From Pogona vitticeps (Eukaryota > Chordata > Lepidosauria > Squamata > Agamidae): a stretch of DNA of 64,000 nt. A model generated the notes under the pieces. It was not told the DNA's origin. It saw only the letters and a program-made list of their open reading frames with translations, and searched no databases. Below are positions 1 through 11,024 of this stretch, one piece after another. Each line of letters opens with the position of its first letter. The stretch's first letter is position 1. Location: the NCBI RefSeq assembly GCF_051106095.1, contig NC_135791.1:4102501-4166500 (forward strand), in the 5' to 3' direction. The position numbers were made by a program, and so were the translations under genes.

Positions 1-1
1 A

Positions 2-44
<43 letters not shown>

Positions 45-51
45 ATACATA
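1..51. repeat. (AAAT)n microsatellite at the window edge
   Basis: Tetranucleotide ATAA repeats from the first base. They probably continue outside the window and may be the A-rich tail of a SINE or LINE. Confidence 0.95.
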
Positions 52-149
52 AAGGTTAAAAAAAGAGAGAGATGACCTTCTCCAATGGTCTTAAAACCCA
101 ACGACCTCATACGGAGAGAAGAGGTCCTTCAGAGATCCTGTACCAAAGC

Positions 150-283
150 CGTGTGGGAGTTTATCTTACAATGGCAGAGTTGGAAGGGACCGCATGAATC
201 GCTGAGTCCCGCCCCTGGGTGGGGAATCGCACTCCCCACCCAGAAACCTCCACCATTGAGCGGTCCAGCACTTTGAACTGGGC
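150..283 (-). mobile_element. Short tRNA-derived SINE (family B), degenerate
   Basis: Reversed, it shows a box-B-like segment within GGGGAGTGCGATTCCCCAC and the tail CGGTCCCTTCCAACTCTGCC of the short SINE seen in better copies at 3348-3490 and 34063-34200. It is old and diverged. Confidence 0.55.
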
Positions 284-285
284 CT

Positions 286-867
286 GGCAGCAGTCCAGTA
301 GCCAGTGACGCCGTAACTGGTTATTTAGGACCCTGTTAGTTAGAACAGGCATCCAAGTAGGGATCGGGTGAGATGTTCCAGGTAGCATGTCGTTAGCAGG
401 ATAAAGCTCGTTAATGGTTCAGCCGCACAGTCCTTTTCCAGCTTTGGAGTAATTGGAATGCGAACTAAGCTGGCACGGAACTCCTGATGGCCAATCACAA
501 GGAAGCTAATTAGATCTGAGAAGCTCCTGGGATTGTAATTAGGTAACCCTTAACATTTAAGGACTTGTTTCTGCTCACCTGAGCTCCCGGTGCCACCTAT
601 TTTGGTCCATAGTCCCCACAGAATCTCCCTTGGTTGGCTTATCCATGGGGATGAGCCCCTTGTGTGGTGTTCAGCCTGCCTCTGAAGTGTTGACTTAAGC
701 TCATTGTGAAGTCAAGGACCTTCCTCCGTGATGAAGGACGCACATTTTTCATTGGCTACCAAGGGTGGCCAATGGCGGCAGAAACACCAGATATTAAAAG
801 ACGAAAGAGTTAAGAAAGCACCTGAAACCGAAAGGAGAGTGGACCCACAATCAGACTCAAGATGTGT
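286..867. other. No gene or repeat recognised
   Basis: Mixed-composition DNA with no supported reading frame. Confidence 0.5.
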
Positions 868-1055
868 GAATCATCATGATAATCATGCGCTGTCAAGTCA
901 GTTCCAATTTATGGCAAAGCTTTTCAGGATTTTCCAGGTAGAGAAAAGTGGTTTCTCATTCCCTTCCCTGGGACTATGCAGCTTGCCCAAGGTCACACAG
1001 GCTGGCTCGTCTGGGAACTGAACTCCCTCCCAACTCACTGAGCTGTCCAGCTAGC
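868..1055 (-). mobile_element. tRNA-derived SINE with RTE-like tail (family A), copy 1
   Basis: The reverse complement starts with the tRNA-like segment GCTAGCTGGACAGCTCAG. It continues through the GACCTTGGGCAAGCTGC core and ends in a TTGACAGCGCATG-like tail shared with RTE-like LINE ends elsewhere in the window. It abuts another copy at 1056. Confidence 0.8.
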
Positions 1056-1304
1056 ATCATTGTCTCCTGTCAGGTCAATTCTGACTCATGACAACCCTTT
1101 TTTCCCCCCAGGTTTTTCCAGGTAGCGAGTATACTCAGAAGTGCCTTACCCTTCCCTTCCTCTAGGGGCAACTTTGGAATTGTGCATCTTGCCCAGGGCT
1201 ACCCAGGCTGGCTCTTCTCCCAGGAGGCCCAGTGGGGGAATCGAACTCCCAACCTCTGGCTGCACCGCCAGACACCTAACGCATTGAGCTATCCAGGCAG
1301 CTGG
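1056..1304 (-). mobile_element. tRNA-derived SINE with RTE-like tail (family A), copy 2
   Basis: A nearly full copy, same orientation as its neighbour at 868-1055. Box B appears as GAGTTCGATTCCCCC on the minus strand. The order is tRNA head, core, then 'CAAAGTTGCC' region and tail. Confidence 0.85.
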
Positions 1305-2296
1305 ATCTGATATCATGGAAAGAAAGACTATAGGAGAAGGAGATGACTTCCTTCCCCCCTCAGAAAACCAAGCAATGGGATGAAGGCAAGAGGTAAAGGT
1401 GCTTGAAGGAATGAGGATCACTTGACGACTAATGGGAAGATTGCAGAAGAGCGGAGCACTAATTGGGGAAGAGGTTTCCGACGATGTCATAGAGAAGCGA
1501 TAGCAGATGATACATAATGTGGTAGAAGAGAAGTAAGTCTTTGAAGCTGGAATATGACAGAGCATCGCTGCCCACAGCGACAAGGTCCATGAGGTCCATA
1601 ACTAGATTTCCCAATATTTTGATTTTTACTGAAAAGCGGCACTCTCTGTGTTTGTACCTGTCTATCCAAATGGGACAGTAAGAGCAAACAGTGGAGCCTA
1701 GTGGCTCCACCATCTATGGGGTAGTGAATTTGCTTTGGGTGCTGAACCTTGCATCTCACCTCCATTGGCTTCACTGCTTGAAAGACCGTTTTTAAAGTTC
1801 GGATGAAAACTCGGAACAGAGCAATGTGTGCCAATGATCTCAGCCCTTTTCTCTACCATCAAAATTACCTATTTACCTGTGTTGTTTCTCCATATGAGAC
1901 TAGCTGCAGCTGGAGAGGTGGCAGATTAGGGAAATGGCCTGGGGAGAGGGTTTAAAGTTGCACTTATTCAGCACAGTTGCTCTGATTCAGCGGGGATATC
2001 CCCCCCCCCAAATCCCCTACAATGAGCTACTCTTGGGTAAAACTCAAAGCATGGCAAACCGTTCTCCATCATTTTAAGAGCTCTGGGGACTGAAAATAGA
2101 TGAATGTGTGGAAATAAATCATATTCCAAGGGACATTTTTGCAACTGGCTAGAAGTAGCTTTTCAAAATCACAAATATCCCAGCTAGAGAGAAAAAAAGG
2201 GAGGGAAATACGTTCGTGGATTTTCGGCAGAGGGTGGTCCCTGTTTCCTCCAAAGGCAAACAAAATTAAATCTGAACAGCACAGCATAAGCTTATT

Positions 2297-2365
2297 AACT
2301 GAGCCATCCTGTACATGTCTAGTGAAAGTAAGTCCCATTGATCGGAATGAGGCTTATTCCCGGAT
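2297..2365. mobile_element. Fragment of a dispersed repeat
   Basis: GTAAGTCCCATTGATCGGAA and GAGGCTTATTCCCGGATAAG resemble a common squamate palindromic repeat ('actcagaagtaagtcccattg...'), from memory. It is too degraded to classify further; a second fragment may be at 44023-44092. Confidence 0.35.
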
Positions 2366-3000
2366 AAGCGGGTACAAGAAGGTGATCATGGCTCCAATCT
2401 TGAGCTCCCCCCCCCCAAATAAAACAATATTACCAGCCAGATAATTCTGAGAGCATGCAGGATACAATTCAATGACCTATTAAGTGAGGATCAATTTTCG
2501 TTTTAGGAAAGGGGAGAAAAAGAACAAAGGAACCCTTTTTTGTAACCCGGCGGTGAAAGGGAAGCTGAGAAGCCCGGGAGAATTTTTATATTGCATTTAT
2601 TGACCTAGGGGGAATAGTGTTGACAGCTGGAATGAGATGTTCCCTCTATTGCGGGAGATGGGGAAAAATGGCGAGGGCAAAAGAATAATATATAATTCAT
2701 CCACAAACTAGGAAGCTATCATTAGAGAGAGAGATATTGAGAGAAGAGCTGTTAATCGGGAAAGAGGTCTGTCAGAGGGGCTTACCGTCGACGTACTGAT
2801 AGAGGCTACAGTCAGGCCCAAGCGTTGAGGGGAATAATGGTGACTCGATGGACGATATGAAAGAAATGCCTGGTACAGCGGGAAAGCCGTAAACATATTT
2901 AGAGCGAATCCAGGGTTTTCCAGAACAATGGATTAAGAAGACACGGGGATGAAAGGAAGCAACTTGAGAGTAGAAGAAGTAAGAATGGAAATACATGGGA

Positions 3001-3265
3001 ACGGGGGACTCAACCCACAGGACTTGCTGTCGAGTCAGTCGTTAAGTCATACCGGTGACTCAAACTCAACTTGGTTCCCCCCACAATAACTCAAACTCAA
3101 CTTATGACTCAGAACCCATTCACCACTCCTTCTTTTTTTTCTGGGGAAAAAGCTTGTTTTTAATAGGGACTCAGACGTGGTGTTTGGGATTTGGGACTTG
3201 GTACCAAAGACTTGGGACTTGGTATGTACCAAAGACTCTGCTGTGGACTTGGGTCTCGGAATGAA
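3001..3265 (-). repeat. AAGTCC-rich interspersed repeat, copy 1
   Basis: Its reverse complement lines up along its whole length with 45545-45805. Both share runs of CAAGTCCCAAGTC, then CTGAGTCCCTATTAAAAA, AAGCTTTTTCCC, GGGTTCTGAGTC and a GAGTCCCC end. The internal AAGTCC-like units repeat imperfectly. Its class is unknown, perhaps a nonautonomous DNA transposon; no coding capacity. Confidence 0.75.
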
Positions 3266-3347
3266 AAACGTGCCAGCCTCTCTGCTTGAGAAGCAGGAGG
3301 GATCCGAAGAGCAGAAACAAAACAGATTGGCAAGGAGGAGGGAAAAT

Positions 3348-3490
3348 GGCCGGGTAGCTCCGTGGCGTAGGCCTTTGTCTGCAGAGCCCGAAGTTGGGAG
3401 TTCGATACCCCACTGGGCCTCCTTTGACAAGGGCTGGACTCTTATGATTCATAGGGTCCCTTTCCGGCTCTACGGTTCTAAGATTATTAG
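3348..3490 (+). mobile_element. Short tRNA-derived SINE (family B)
   Basis: The tRNA-like head has box A (GTAGCTCCGTGGCGTAGG) and box B (GGGAGTTCGATACCCC). It is followed by TCCTTTGACAAGGGCTGGAC and the tail GTTCTAAGATTATTAG. Length about 140 bp. Many copies occur in the window. Confidence 0.85.
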
Positions 3491-3755
3491 TGCAGGCCTT
3501 GTAAATTTAGCTGTTTCAGAGAAAGCTATAGATAGAGTCCAGATCTAACCCACGTGGACGTGGTATCAGAGAAAGGAAACAGGTGGTTTCAAGATACGAA
3601 GACAATGTGGTGAGAGAAGAGGAGAGCAAGAGAAAGGACACGGGGCTGGGGCATTTTCAGAACTCTAGTTCAAAAAATAACTTTTGCAAATGCTGGAGAG
3701 TCTTTTGAGGCAGAAGTTGGCTTAGTTCCCTATCTTTCACTTTCTTGCATTATTG

Positions 3756-3909
3756 CAGGCTACACTCCCCACCAGCCAGCCAGCCGGGTACTCAATTTAC
3801 TGACCACGAAAGTATCAAGTCAACCTTGAGCCCGTGATGGGCTCAAACTCAGGTTATGAGCAGAGGCTTGAATGCAGGACTGCAGTTTAACTGCTGTGCC
3901 ATGAGGCTC
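3756..3909 (-). mobile_element. tRNA-derived SINE (family C), truncated
   Basis: The reverse complement begins GAGCCTCATGGCACAGCAG and includes AACTGCAGTCCTGCATTC, matching the better copy at 52161-52414. The 3' part with the GGCGGTATATAAG tail is missing. Confidence 0.65.
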
Positions 3910-4978
3910 GATGGTGGATGTGTGCCTTGTTGGACCGTTTGGAACCAGGCAGGAGTGGAGCATTGGTGTTGTGACTTGTGAATCTTCTTGTCGCAGAGGC
4001 TCTGACAACAGCGCGACATGATTCTCCCTATGGATTGAGGGTGATACGAACCTTCCAAAATCCCAGGAACCCACATTTATGACCTGATTAACCAGGTGTT
4101 GGATGGATGCCATATGATTATTTGGGTTTTATGTGGATTCCACCATCAGTCACCCTGGAAGCAGTTTCAGCCTTCATCAACCACCTGACTGTGGGTCATC
4201 GCAAAGACTCACTGCATGTTCAACTTGCTCTTAGTCTCGGGTTCGGATTCTGGAGTTTCCAGAAATGAGATTCTGCTCATTTGGCAACTCTAGAAATATT
4301 GTGTTTTTTTGAGTACAATTCCTACAACCCCATAACGGTATGGCTGCAAATGTGCTGGTTATAAGATTTAAGCGGTTGCTGGTCAAAAAAGTGACCACCC
4401 CCCTTTCTTCCATCTTGAAAAAGAGACTACACCTGTATTGGGTTTAACCCCCCCCCCAAAAAAAACCTATCTTGTGCTTTGTGGAAAAAAGACATTTGTA
4501 GTTTTACATAAGAAAGGAGGTGTTCTGCAATAAGTTTTAAGATATGGAAGAAGTGTGGTGTGCAAAAAGCCCCCACTTCTGTCAACTTTTCATTAAAAAA
4601 AGTTCTTAAATGCAAAAAGAAGAAAGAAAAAAACAAGAAGAAAAGCCTTCAACCTGCCTTATGGAGAGAAACATTTCAAGTGTTTTATTACCACCTGCAA
4701 GAATGAACTAAGGTTTATATCCCTAAAATCATGCACCCAATTAATTTCATGGCTTACGTTTCACTGCTGATCCAATTAAATATATCCTTCAATCACTTGC
4801 TAAAGGGGAGGTCCATGCATAAATAAATGCCACCGATTCAGTGGGTCTACTGCGGTTGCCACTAAGTTGCCAGTGGATCAGGCAAAAAACAATGAAAAAT
4901 CAAAAAAAGACAAAAACGTTGTGGCACCTTAAAGACTAATTGTTATATTTTGGTTGAACTTCTGTAGATCAAATCTCC

Positions 4979-5019
<41 letters not shown>

Positions 5020-5580
5020 GTGTGTGTGTAAACTTGCGCTTAATGAATACTTTTTTCCTAACGTCCCTCAACCTACATCTCTGTTTCTACCCCAGATAAG
5101 ACAAACAGCAAAGATTCTTAGAAAAGGGCCTTTCAAGGATCACACCAGATTGTCTTGCACTTTTTATTTTGAGAAAGTAAAAAAAATCAAATTGAATAAC
5201 ATCTACTGCCCTTCTCTCCAGAGTTATGGCTCCTTCCGTGGCACTGATATCTCGTTACTGAACTTCTGATGGGACGCAGGTTCTCCGTGACACGCCGGGT
5301 CAGGTCAAACATGCAGGAAGCTTCCACACACCATGATCCCCTTTTCACAGTCTTGTCGTTGAAAAGAGTTCACCAGAGACCAAAAATGTGTGGTTTTTGC
5401 AAAAAATAAATTTCCTTCCAACATGGCTTCCGCACCATCGCACACCTCGGACCTCAGGCTTGAGAAGAAGCAGTCCCGTGATCTATAAGCTTTTCTTTCA
5501 CCACAAAGTGTCCTTACACATTTGAATACCTTCAGACAAATTGTCCCTTCGTATGGAATTGAGAAAAAGAGAGAAACCTC
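3910..5580. other. Intergenic, nothing recognised beyond the CT tract
   Basis: A/T-rich with poly-C and poly-A runs near 4450. SMIM12, the expected human neighbour beyond GJA4, was not found here. Confidence 0.5.
4980..5015. repeat. (CT)n microsatellite
   Basis: About 17 CT dinucleotides followed by a short TG run. Confidence 0.95.
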
Positions 5581-6323
5581 CTTCTAAAAAAGTTTAACAA
5601 TTTATTAAACTATGAGACAGGCCAGTTCTCTTATTACATTTTCACTTGGAAGGCTAGCAGTTAGAACAGCTGTTTGAGAAAAGATGTGGAAGATCCAGCT
5701 TCAGTTTGTCCCATACACAACAAACAATCACAATAAATTAAGATAAGGCGCAACACAGAACTTAGGGATACGGAATAGAGTTGAGATAATGCAACCATAC
5801 AGAACGATACATACAGTATACAAAAGGTTTCATCTCAAACATGCAGCAAACTTGTGTTTTACTTCTGTGTGAAGCTGTCCAGGGCAGCCGAGCACCTGGA
5901 AGAACTAACTGTTATCCTGTACTAGAAGGGAAGAATCCGTGTATTGGGTAAAGGAAGGGAGAGCTTGTGAATCAGGGTCTGGGGTGGGCTGGTGGGAGTC
6001 CCCCGAACATCAGTGGCCACCGGGCAAAGTCACCTACACACAGCTCTTGAACATGGAGCCACACTTCAAAGGACTGTAAGAATGAAGGTTCAGATGAGCC
6101 TTTGAACCATTAGAATTAATATCCACTTGGATGTGTCATGGGTCTGTAGCAACTTCCAGGGCCTTGGACCAACCGTCGTAGTCACCATAGCCAAGGGTGG
6201 GGGATGATGGAAGGTGTGGCTTGGCAACATGGCTCATATCTGGTCTAAAGCAAGACCTTTAGACCCATCATCCGATCCTCTTCTCCAGGAGAGACAGTTA
6301 AATATTTTCAGTAGACGTCTTTG

Positions 6324-6452
6324 ATTTCCCAACCTGGGGTCCCCAGATGTTCTTGGACTAAATCTCCCAGAAGCCATCACCACTAGCTGTGCTGCCCAGG
6401 ATTTCTGGGAGCTGTAGTCCAAGAACATCTGGGGGCTCAAAGCTGGGAACCA
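6324..6452. mobile_element. Palindromic hAT MITE, degenerate copy
   Basis: The arms TTTCCCAACCTGGGGTCC and AGCTGGGAACCAC, with inner CAGATGTTCTTGGACT and AGTCCAAGAACATCTG, are inverted repeats of the same family as 36988-37123 and 53855-53983. It is nonautonomous, about 130 bp, and encodes no protein. Its outer CAGTGG ends are worn, and no target duplication could be made out. Confidence 0.75.
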
Positions 6453-7067
6453 CAACCCTACCCAATCAACCAGTCCACCCTCCAAAAAAGCTATCAACTT
6501 GAAGGAAAGTCGTTTTCAGATTGTGTTGAAAAACCACCACCTGTGATTATGTCTGAAGGAACATAAGCCAACCCAACGCACCACAATGTGAAGACAAAGG
6601 GGATCCTTGACAAGACACACAGGCTTTACAACCACCTTCTTGTAAGGCACATCACATTACTGAAAGGAGCTAAGCTATATCCAGGGGACTTCTTTCTATT
6701 TTTAAACAAGGGTGTCTTCCCTAGCCTACACAACAGCAGTAGCAACAACAGAGAGTCCCTCATAACCTGCCTGAAACAGGATATCTATTTTTAGATTACT
6801 TTCTTAAATCGTCCTTAGTCTTATGTTGCTAAACCCTTCCATTCTCCTGTAAACCAGTGTGTGAGTGTGTCTGTGGCAAAGATAGACATGAAGTTGACGT
6901 ATGCACTCCGGTTTTCCCCATGGGCATCCGTAAATAGATGCCCTCTAGAAAAAAAAATAACCTTTTGCCTGTGTTTTCCCACTAGATTGTAGGCGGGTTT
7001 TGCAACCCACCCCTCCTCAAAACCTGAAGCTACCTTTGATGTACCTTCAGACAGGTGATGTTCCACC

Positions 7068-7092
7068 TACACACACACACACACACACACAC
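7068..7092. repeat. (CA)n microsatellite
   Basis: Uninterrupted CA dinucleotides downstream of GJA4, in the likely 3' UTR. Confidence 0.95.
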
Positions 7093-7308
7093 CAGCTGTG
7101 CCCTCTCATCTACAAATCTGGAACACAAATTAAACAGACCCAGTCCTACTTCTTCAGAAGGAACCCAGCTAAGTGACACAGTAGCACCTGATGTGAATCC
7201 TAACATGTTGACTCTTTCTTCACTAGAAATGGAAGCCAAGAAGGCTTAATAATCATCCGTGGCCTTCAGGGAAGGGACCACCTCACTTGTCTTTCCATTG
7301 CCCGTTCT

Positions 7309-8367
7309 CTAGACGTATTGTTTCTTGGAAGCACTGCTACTCGGCCGGCTTGGGAGCCTTTCCTGAGCGACCCAGACTTTGGAGCCGTCCGGGGCAAAGA
7401 CATCCGGGGGTTTATTCTGGCCTTGCAAAGCCATGGTTTCTTCCGTGTTGAAGTTGGCCCAGTTCTGCTCGCTGGACAGCTTGTTGTAAGCCTGGTAGGA
7501 GGGCGAATGCCTCTCAGCCATCGGGAGGCAGAAGTAGGACTTTTCCGGATAAGGCGCGCTGGACATTTCACAGAGTTTGGAAGGGAAAGCGTTGGCATCG
7601 CAGGGCAGTGGTGGGGCGGAAGATGGGGAGCAGCAGTCTGACTCCTTGACGTTGCGGAGCAGGCTCTTACCACAGAGGTAGAAGAGCTCCAGAAGGTTGA
7701 GGGTGAGGGAAATCAAGCCCACCACCAACATAAATAAGATGAAAATGGTTTTCTCTGTGGGGCGAGACATGAAGCAGTCCACCAGGTGTGGGCAAGGAGA
7801 CCCCTGACACACATAGAGGGGCTTCATAACAAAACCATACAGGTACCACTGGCCAAGGAGGAAGCCAGCTTCAAAGATGGACTTGAAGACCACGCTAGCG
7901 ATGTAGGTGCACATCAGAGGGCCACGGATTTTTATCTTCCCATCTTCGGTCACCCCGATCTTGGCCATCTTCTTCTCCAGAACCATGAGGGTGGCCGCCA
8001 CTTTATAATCCTTGGACTGCAGGGCTCGGAGCTCGCTCTCCTTCTCCTTCAGCTTCTCCTCTCGCCGGTGGAGGTAAATGACGTGGCCCAGGTAGACCAA
8101 GGTGGGCGTGCTGACAAAGAGGAACTGCAGCACCCAGTAGCGGACGTGGGAGATGGGGAAAGCGTTGTCGTAGCAGACGTTGGTGCAGCCGGGCTGCTTG
8201 GTGTTACAGACGAAGTCCGACTGCTCGTCTCCCCAGACGGACTCCCCAGCGAGGCCCAGGATCAAGATGCGGAAGATGAAGAGGACCGTCAGCCAGATCT
8301 TGCCGATGATGGTCGAATGCTCCTGCACCTGGTCCAGCAACTTCTCCAGGAATCCCCAGTCACCCAT
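7309..8367 (-). CDS. GJA4: Connexin 37 (gap junction alpha-4), complete single-exon coding region
   Basis: The 352-residue protein is a gap-junction subunit; six form a hemichannel that docks with one on the next cell and passes ions and small metabolites. It opens [18 protein letters not shown], which I recall as near-identical to human Cx37, and ends [13 protein letters not shown], the conserved Cx37 tail. Four membrane segments lie near residues 21-41, 77-98, 151-172 and 208-230. Loop 1 has Cys54, Cys61 and Cys65 (CX6CX3C); loop 2 has Cys187, Cys192 and Cys198 (CX4CX5C), followed by the SRPTEKTIF motif. SSEQNWAN in the tail is another Cx37 landmark. The protein is about 20 residues longer than the human one (333), mainly in the cytoplasmic loop and tail. 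The stop is TAG at 7309-7311. A splice acceptor ends six bases before the ATG, so the 5' UTR exon lies upstream. No frame breaks are seen. GJB3 follows 16.5 kb upstream in the same orientation, as in the human cluster. Confidence 0.97.
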   Translation of the reverse strand: MGDWGFLEKLLDQVQEHSTIIGKIWLTVLFIFRILILGLAGESVWGDEQSDFVCNTKQPGCTNVCYDNAFPISHVRYWVLQFLFVSTPTLVYLGHVIYLHRREEKLKEKESELRALQSKDYKVAATLMVLEKKMAKIGVTEDGKIKIRGPLMCTYIASVVFKSIFEAGFLLGQWYLYGFVMKPLYVCQGSPCPHLVDCFMSRPTEKTIFILFMLVVGLISLTLNLLELFYLCGKSLLRNVKESDCCSPSSAPPLPCDANAFPSKLCEMSSAPYPEKSYFCLPMAERHSPSYQAYNKLSSEQNWANFNTEETMALQGQNKPPDVFAPDGSKVWVAQERLPSRPSSSASKKQYV

Positions 8368-8372
8368 CGTTC

Positions 8373-8395
8373 ACTAGAGGATAGCGGAAAAACAC
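8373..8395 (-). other. GJA4: Splice acceptor before the GJA4 coding exon
   Basis: On the minus strand the sequence reads TATCCTCTAG, then TGAACG, then the ATG. The pyrimidine stretch and AG fit a 3' splice site, putting the coding exon start at 8373, six bases before the start codon. Connexin genes typically carry a 5' UTR intron ending just before the ATG, which agrees. The matching donor and first exon were not identified. Confidence 0.6.
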
Positions 8396-8497
8396 AAGTC
8401 AACTTGGGACCCATCACCCTTTCCTGAGGACCTGGAGTGTGAGACACAGCCTGCTCAAGGCTCCTATAGAGTACAACTACCATCGTCCTTCACCATG

Positions 8498-8536
8498 ACC
8501 TATGCTGGCTGGTGTTGATGGGAGTTGTGCTCTAGC
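8498..8536. mobile_element. Small fragment of a palindromic MITE
   Basis: CTATGCTGGCTGGTGTTGAT and GGGAGTTGTGCTCTA resemble the centre and arm of a widespread reptile MITE whose arms read TGGGAGTTGTAGTCCA. Only about 40 bp remain, just upstream of the GJA4 coding exon. Confidence 0.4.
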
Positions 8537-10600
8537 ACAAAGATTAGAAAGTTATGCAGTAGAATTAAATCCGGAAGTGTAGCTATTCATCATGATAGCT
8601 CCTGTATCCAACCGCCCCCCCCCTTCACACCACTATAAGGAAAGTCTAAAACTGAAGGCAGATGAGTTGGTTCCTATCAACAAAAGTTGATCAGGCTTTT
8701 GTAAAGTCAATGGTTCTGAATTGCCACCCAAACGACCCTCTACAACAAGGGTTATGCGTAACCATGTTCCTGTCTCAGCTACTCTGGAAATTGCAGCTAA
8801 GCTTGGAGAGAACAGAGACAACTAGAGAAAGGTGTCAATTCTACTACTTTGAAAGTCCTGGGGCTTTGATCCCACAAGCCCAGCTCTGCTACACCACTGC
8901 AGTTCTGAAGGAACATATAGGACCTGCTGAAAACATCTGTATATGAGCACTGGCAGAATGTTACCCGGGTGCTCACTCTTTTAAAAAATCAGCTTTCCAA
9001 ACAGCCAGTTGACTTGTTGATTTCAGTTTTCATTTCAAAACAATTTCCACCTGTGGCCAACAAGGAGTCTTAAAAATTCCTTACCCCCCACCCACTGGGG
9101 ACATTTTCCTCCATGCTCAGATTCGAAAAAACCATCTACTCTCCACTTCATTATAACTTCCAAGTGACTAAACAATATTGGCTAGATTTGTTGCAAATAT
9201 CTAACATAGGCATTTACAATCACTTCATTATTTGTTTAATTGGTATACCACCCAACTGGCAATTCCCTCCAGGGCAGTTTGCAGTAATAAAAAAAATCTG
9301 AAAAGCACCCTCAAACAACATTTAAAAAAGGGAGTCAGGGTGGAATTAGTTCCAGTATTAAAATGTTAACATATGAAGATGTTTAAAAGCTGTGAAAAAC
9401 CCAATGAAAATCTGGTGATTCAGCCACCAATCGCAGATGAAACAGCTGCCAGAGGAGAACAGCACTCACATCCACACACACACACACATTGTAGAACTAG
9501 GGAAAGTTACTTCTGGGATCACAGCACCCAGTATCCACCAACCCAGGCAGCAACCAGGGGGATTCTGGGATTTGTAGTCCAAGACCCAGCTTTAAATTTT
9601 CCAAGCTTTGAAAGAACAAGAATGTCAAGTCTTGGAAAGATTGGTCTCGGTCTTGTGGAGAGCAGGAGCTTGAGAATGTAAAAAAAAAACCACACAACTA
9701 TTTAAAAACAGTGATCATAACAAAGGGTTTAAGGAAGCAGGCAATAAGGAGAGGAAAAGATGAAGAAGCAAACGCCAGCAATGGGCTTTTAATCTCTCAC
9801 CTTTTATGAACTTCCTCACCCTGGGCACACCACCATGCCTTTTGTGGCACACGCTTGGGCTTTACCAAGAGCGAAGGAGTCAATCAACCCCAAGTGGCCC
9901 GGGTGGGAATTAATTGACCTTATTAAGTGGCCCTTGTTTTAAACCACATGGGGGAAATGGGTGGGGCTCCCCAGGAAAGTTATAAAAAAAGAAGAAGGTC
10001 TAGTAAGGGTGAAATCTCTCCAGGAAAACCTCTTGAGAGTTGCAGGTGTCTGGAGGAGACTCTCAGCAGCTGTCCAGAATCAGCCTGTTAGGGCTAAATC
10101 AGGATTTAGGAGCAATACGTGGAAGAGGAGGGAGCCCTTGGAGTTCGTGGTTACAAAAATAAAATTTAAAAAATTCATTTTGCCCTGCTGTTAGTCCATG
10201 AAGAGACCTTTGCCTAGCGGACACCAGCTGGTTACGCCATGGAGGTCAACCCAGACACTGGCTGACGTCAGGGGTTAAAGAGGTCCCTGCAGTGGGGATT
10301 GGAGAAGGGGGCCACCCTGCCCCTGTTTATAGCCTGCCACGTCTTAGTTGGGGCTTTTGAGTAGGAGAGGTAGCAAAATCCAGAGGTGGAAATGTAAAGC
10401 ACGGTGACGTTTTAGGAGTCTTTGGTTTCTTAGATGCCTGCTTCTTTAAATAAAAAAAGAGAGAGGAAAGTATCTTGCAAGAATTACAATATGGAAAAGT
10501 TTTAAACCACAGCCATTCAAGAGACATGTATATTAGAGGGTACATCATAGGTAGTGTCTTCTTTCAAGGAGGAAACAAGGACTAGTAATGTTCCTTTTCA
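8537..10600. other. GJA4 upstream region, little recognised
   Basis: Probable GJA4 intron or promoter-side DNA. A possible worn LINE tail lies at 9220-9295 (GGTATACCACCCAACTGGC), a short CA run at 9473-9488, and a GGGATTTGTAGTCCAAGA MITE trace near 9560. No 5' exon could be fixed. Confidence 0.45.
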
Positions 10601-10843
10601 GTGATCGCCATAATGAGCCCTCAAGTCAGTTCTGACTTCTAGTGGCCCTTTCCAGGGTTTTCTAGGTAGAGAAATACCCAGAAGTGGTTTGCCATTCCCT
10701 TCCTTTAGGGGGCGCTTTGGGACCGTGCATCTGGCCCAAGGCCACCCAGGCTGGCTCTTTTCCCAGGAGGCCCAGTGGGGAATCGAACCCCCAATCTCTG
10801 GCTCCTCGGAGAGTTCCCTAAACCACTGAGCTGTCCAGCCAGC
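10601..10843 (-). mobile_element. tRNA-derived SINE with RTE-like tail (family A), near full length
   Basis: The best-preserved member. Reversed, it runs from the head GCTGGCTGGACAGCTCAGTG through box B GGGGGTTCGATTCCCC, the core GGCCTTGGGCCAGATGC and GGCAAACCACTTCTGG, to the tail GTCAGAACTGACTTGAGG. The tail resembles the 3' ends of RTE-like LINE fragments at 14107, 25995 and 56740, suggesting which LINE moved it. Confidence 0.9.
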
Positions 10844-10966
10844 ATTTTCAGTCGTAATAAAGCCCAAAGCATAATTTGAAGGACGATCAAAGTTCAGAGT
10901 AGCCTGGAGCCTGTTTCAGAACTCATTGTATCTTCTCGGAATTGAAGAAAAGCCAGGCGATAAAGA

Positions 10967-11024
10967 CCATGGATAGATTAATCAACCCTAAACAACCATG
11001 GATAGATTAATCAACCCTAAACAA
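10967..11024. repeat. Exact tandem duplication of a 29-bp unit
   Basis: The unit beginning CCATGGATAGATTAATCAAC occurs twice back to back (10967-10995 and 10996-11024) with no mismatch. This implies a recent slippage or duplication event. Nothing coding is involved. Confidence 0.95.

Larger units (their letters stand above)
5585..7308 (-). other. GJA4: Probable GJA4 3' untranslated region
   Basis: Below the TAG stop there is no further coding sequence. The first AATAAA on the minus strand is at 5606-5601, inside an A/T-rich stretch typical of a transcript end. This would give a 3' UTR of about 1.7 kb, longer than I recall for mammalian GJA4, and containing a degenerate hAT MITE (6324-6452) and a CA microsatellite (7068-7092). 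The end point is inferred only from the signal; a weaker nearer site could be used instead. Confidence 0.35.

Noticed and set aside
1-7300. SMIM12, expected next to GJA4
   Set aside because: No frame resembling its short membrane protein was found; it probably lies outside the window.
7786-8427. 213-residue plus-strand frame opposite GJA4 (and 24963-25676 opposite GJB3)
   Set aside because: Shadows of the connexin genes caused by codon bias on the other strand.
10601-10843. tRNA-like box A and box B sequences as true tRNA genes (also at other SINE heads)
   Set aside because: They are heads of SINEs followed by SINE bodies and lack a full cloverleaf.
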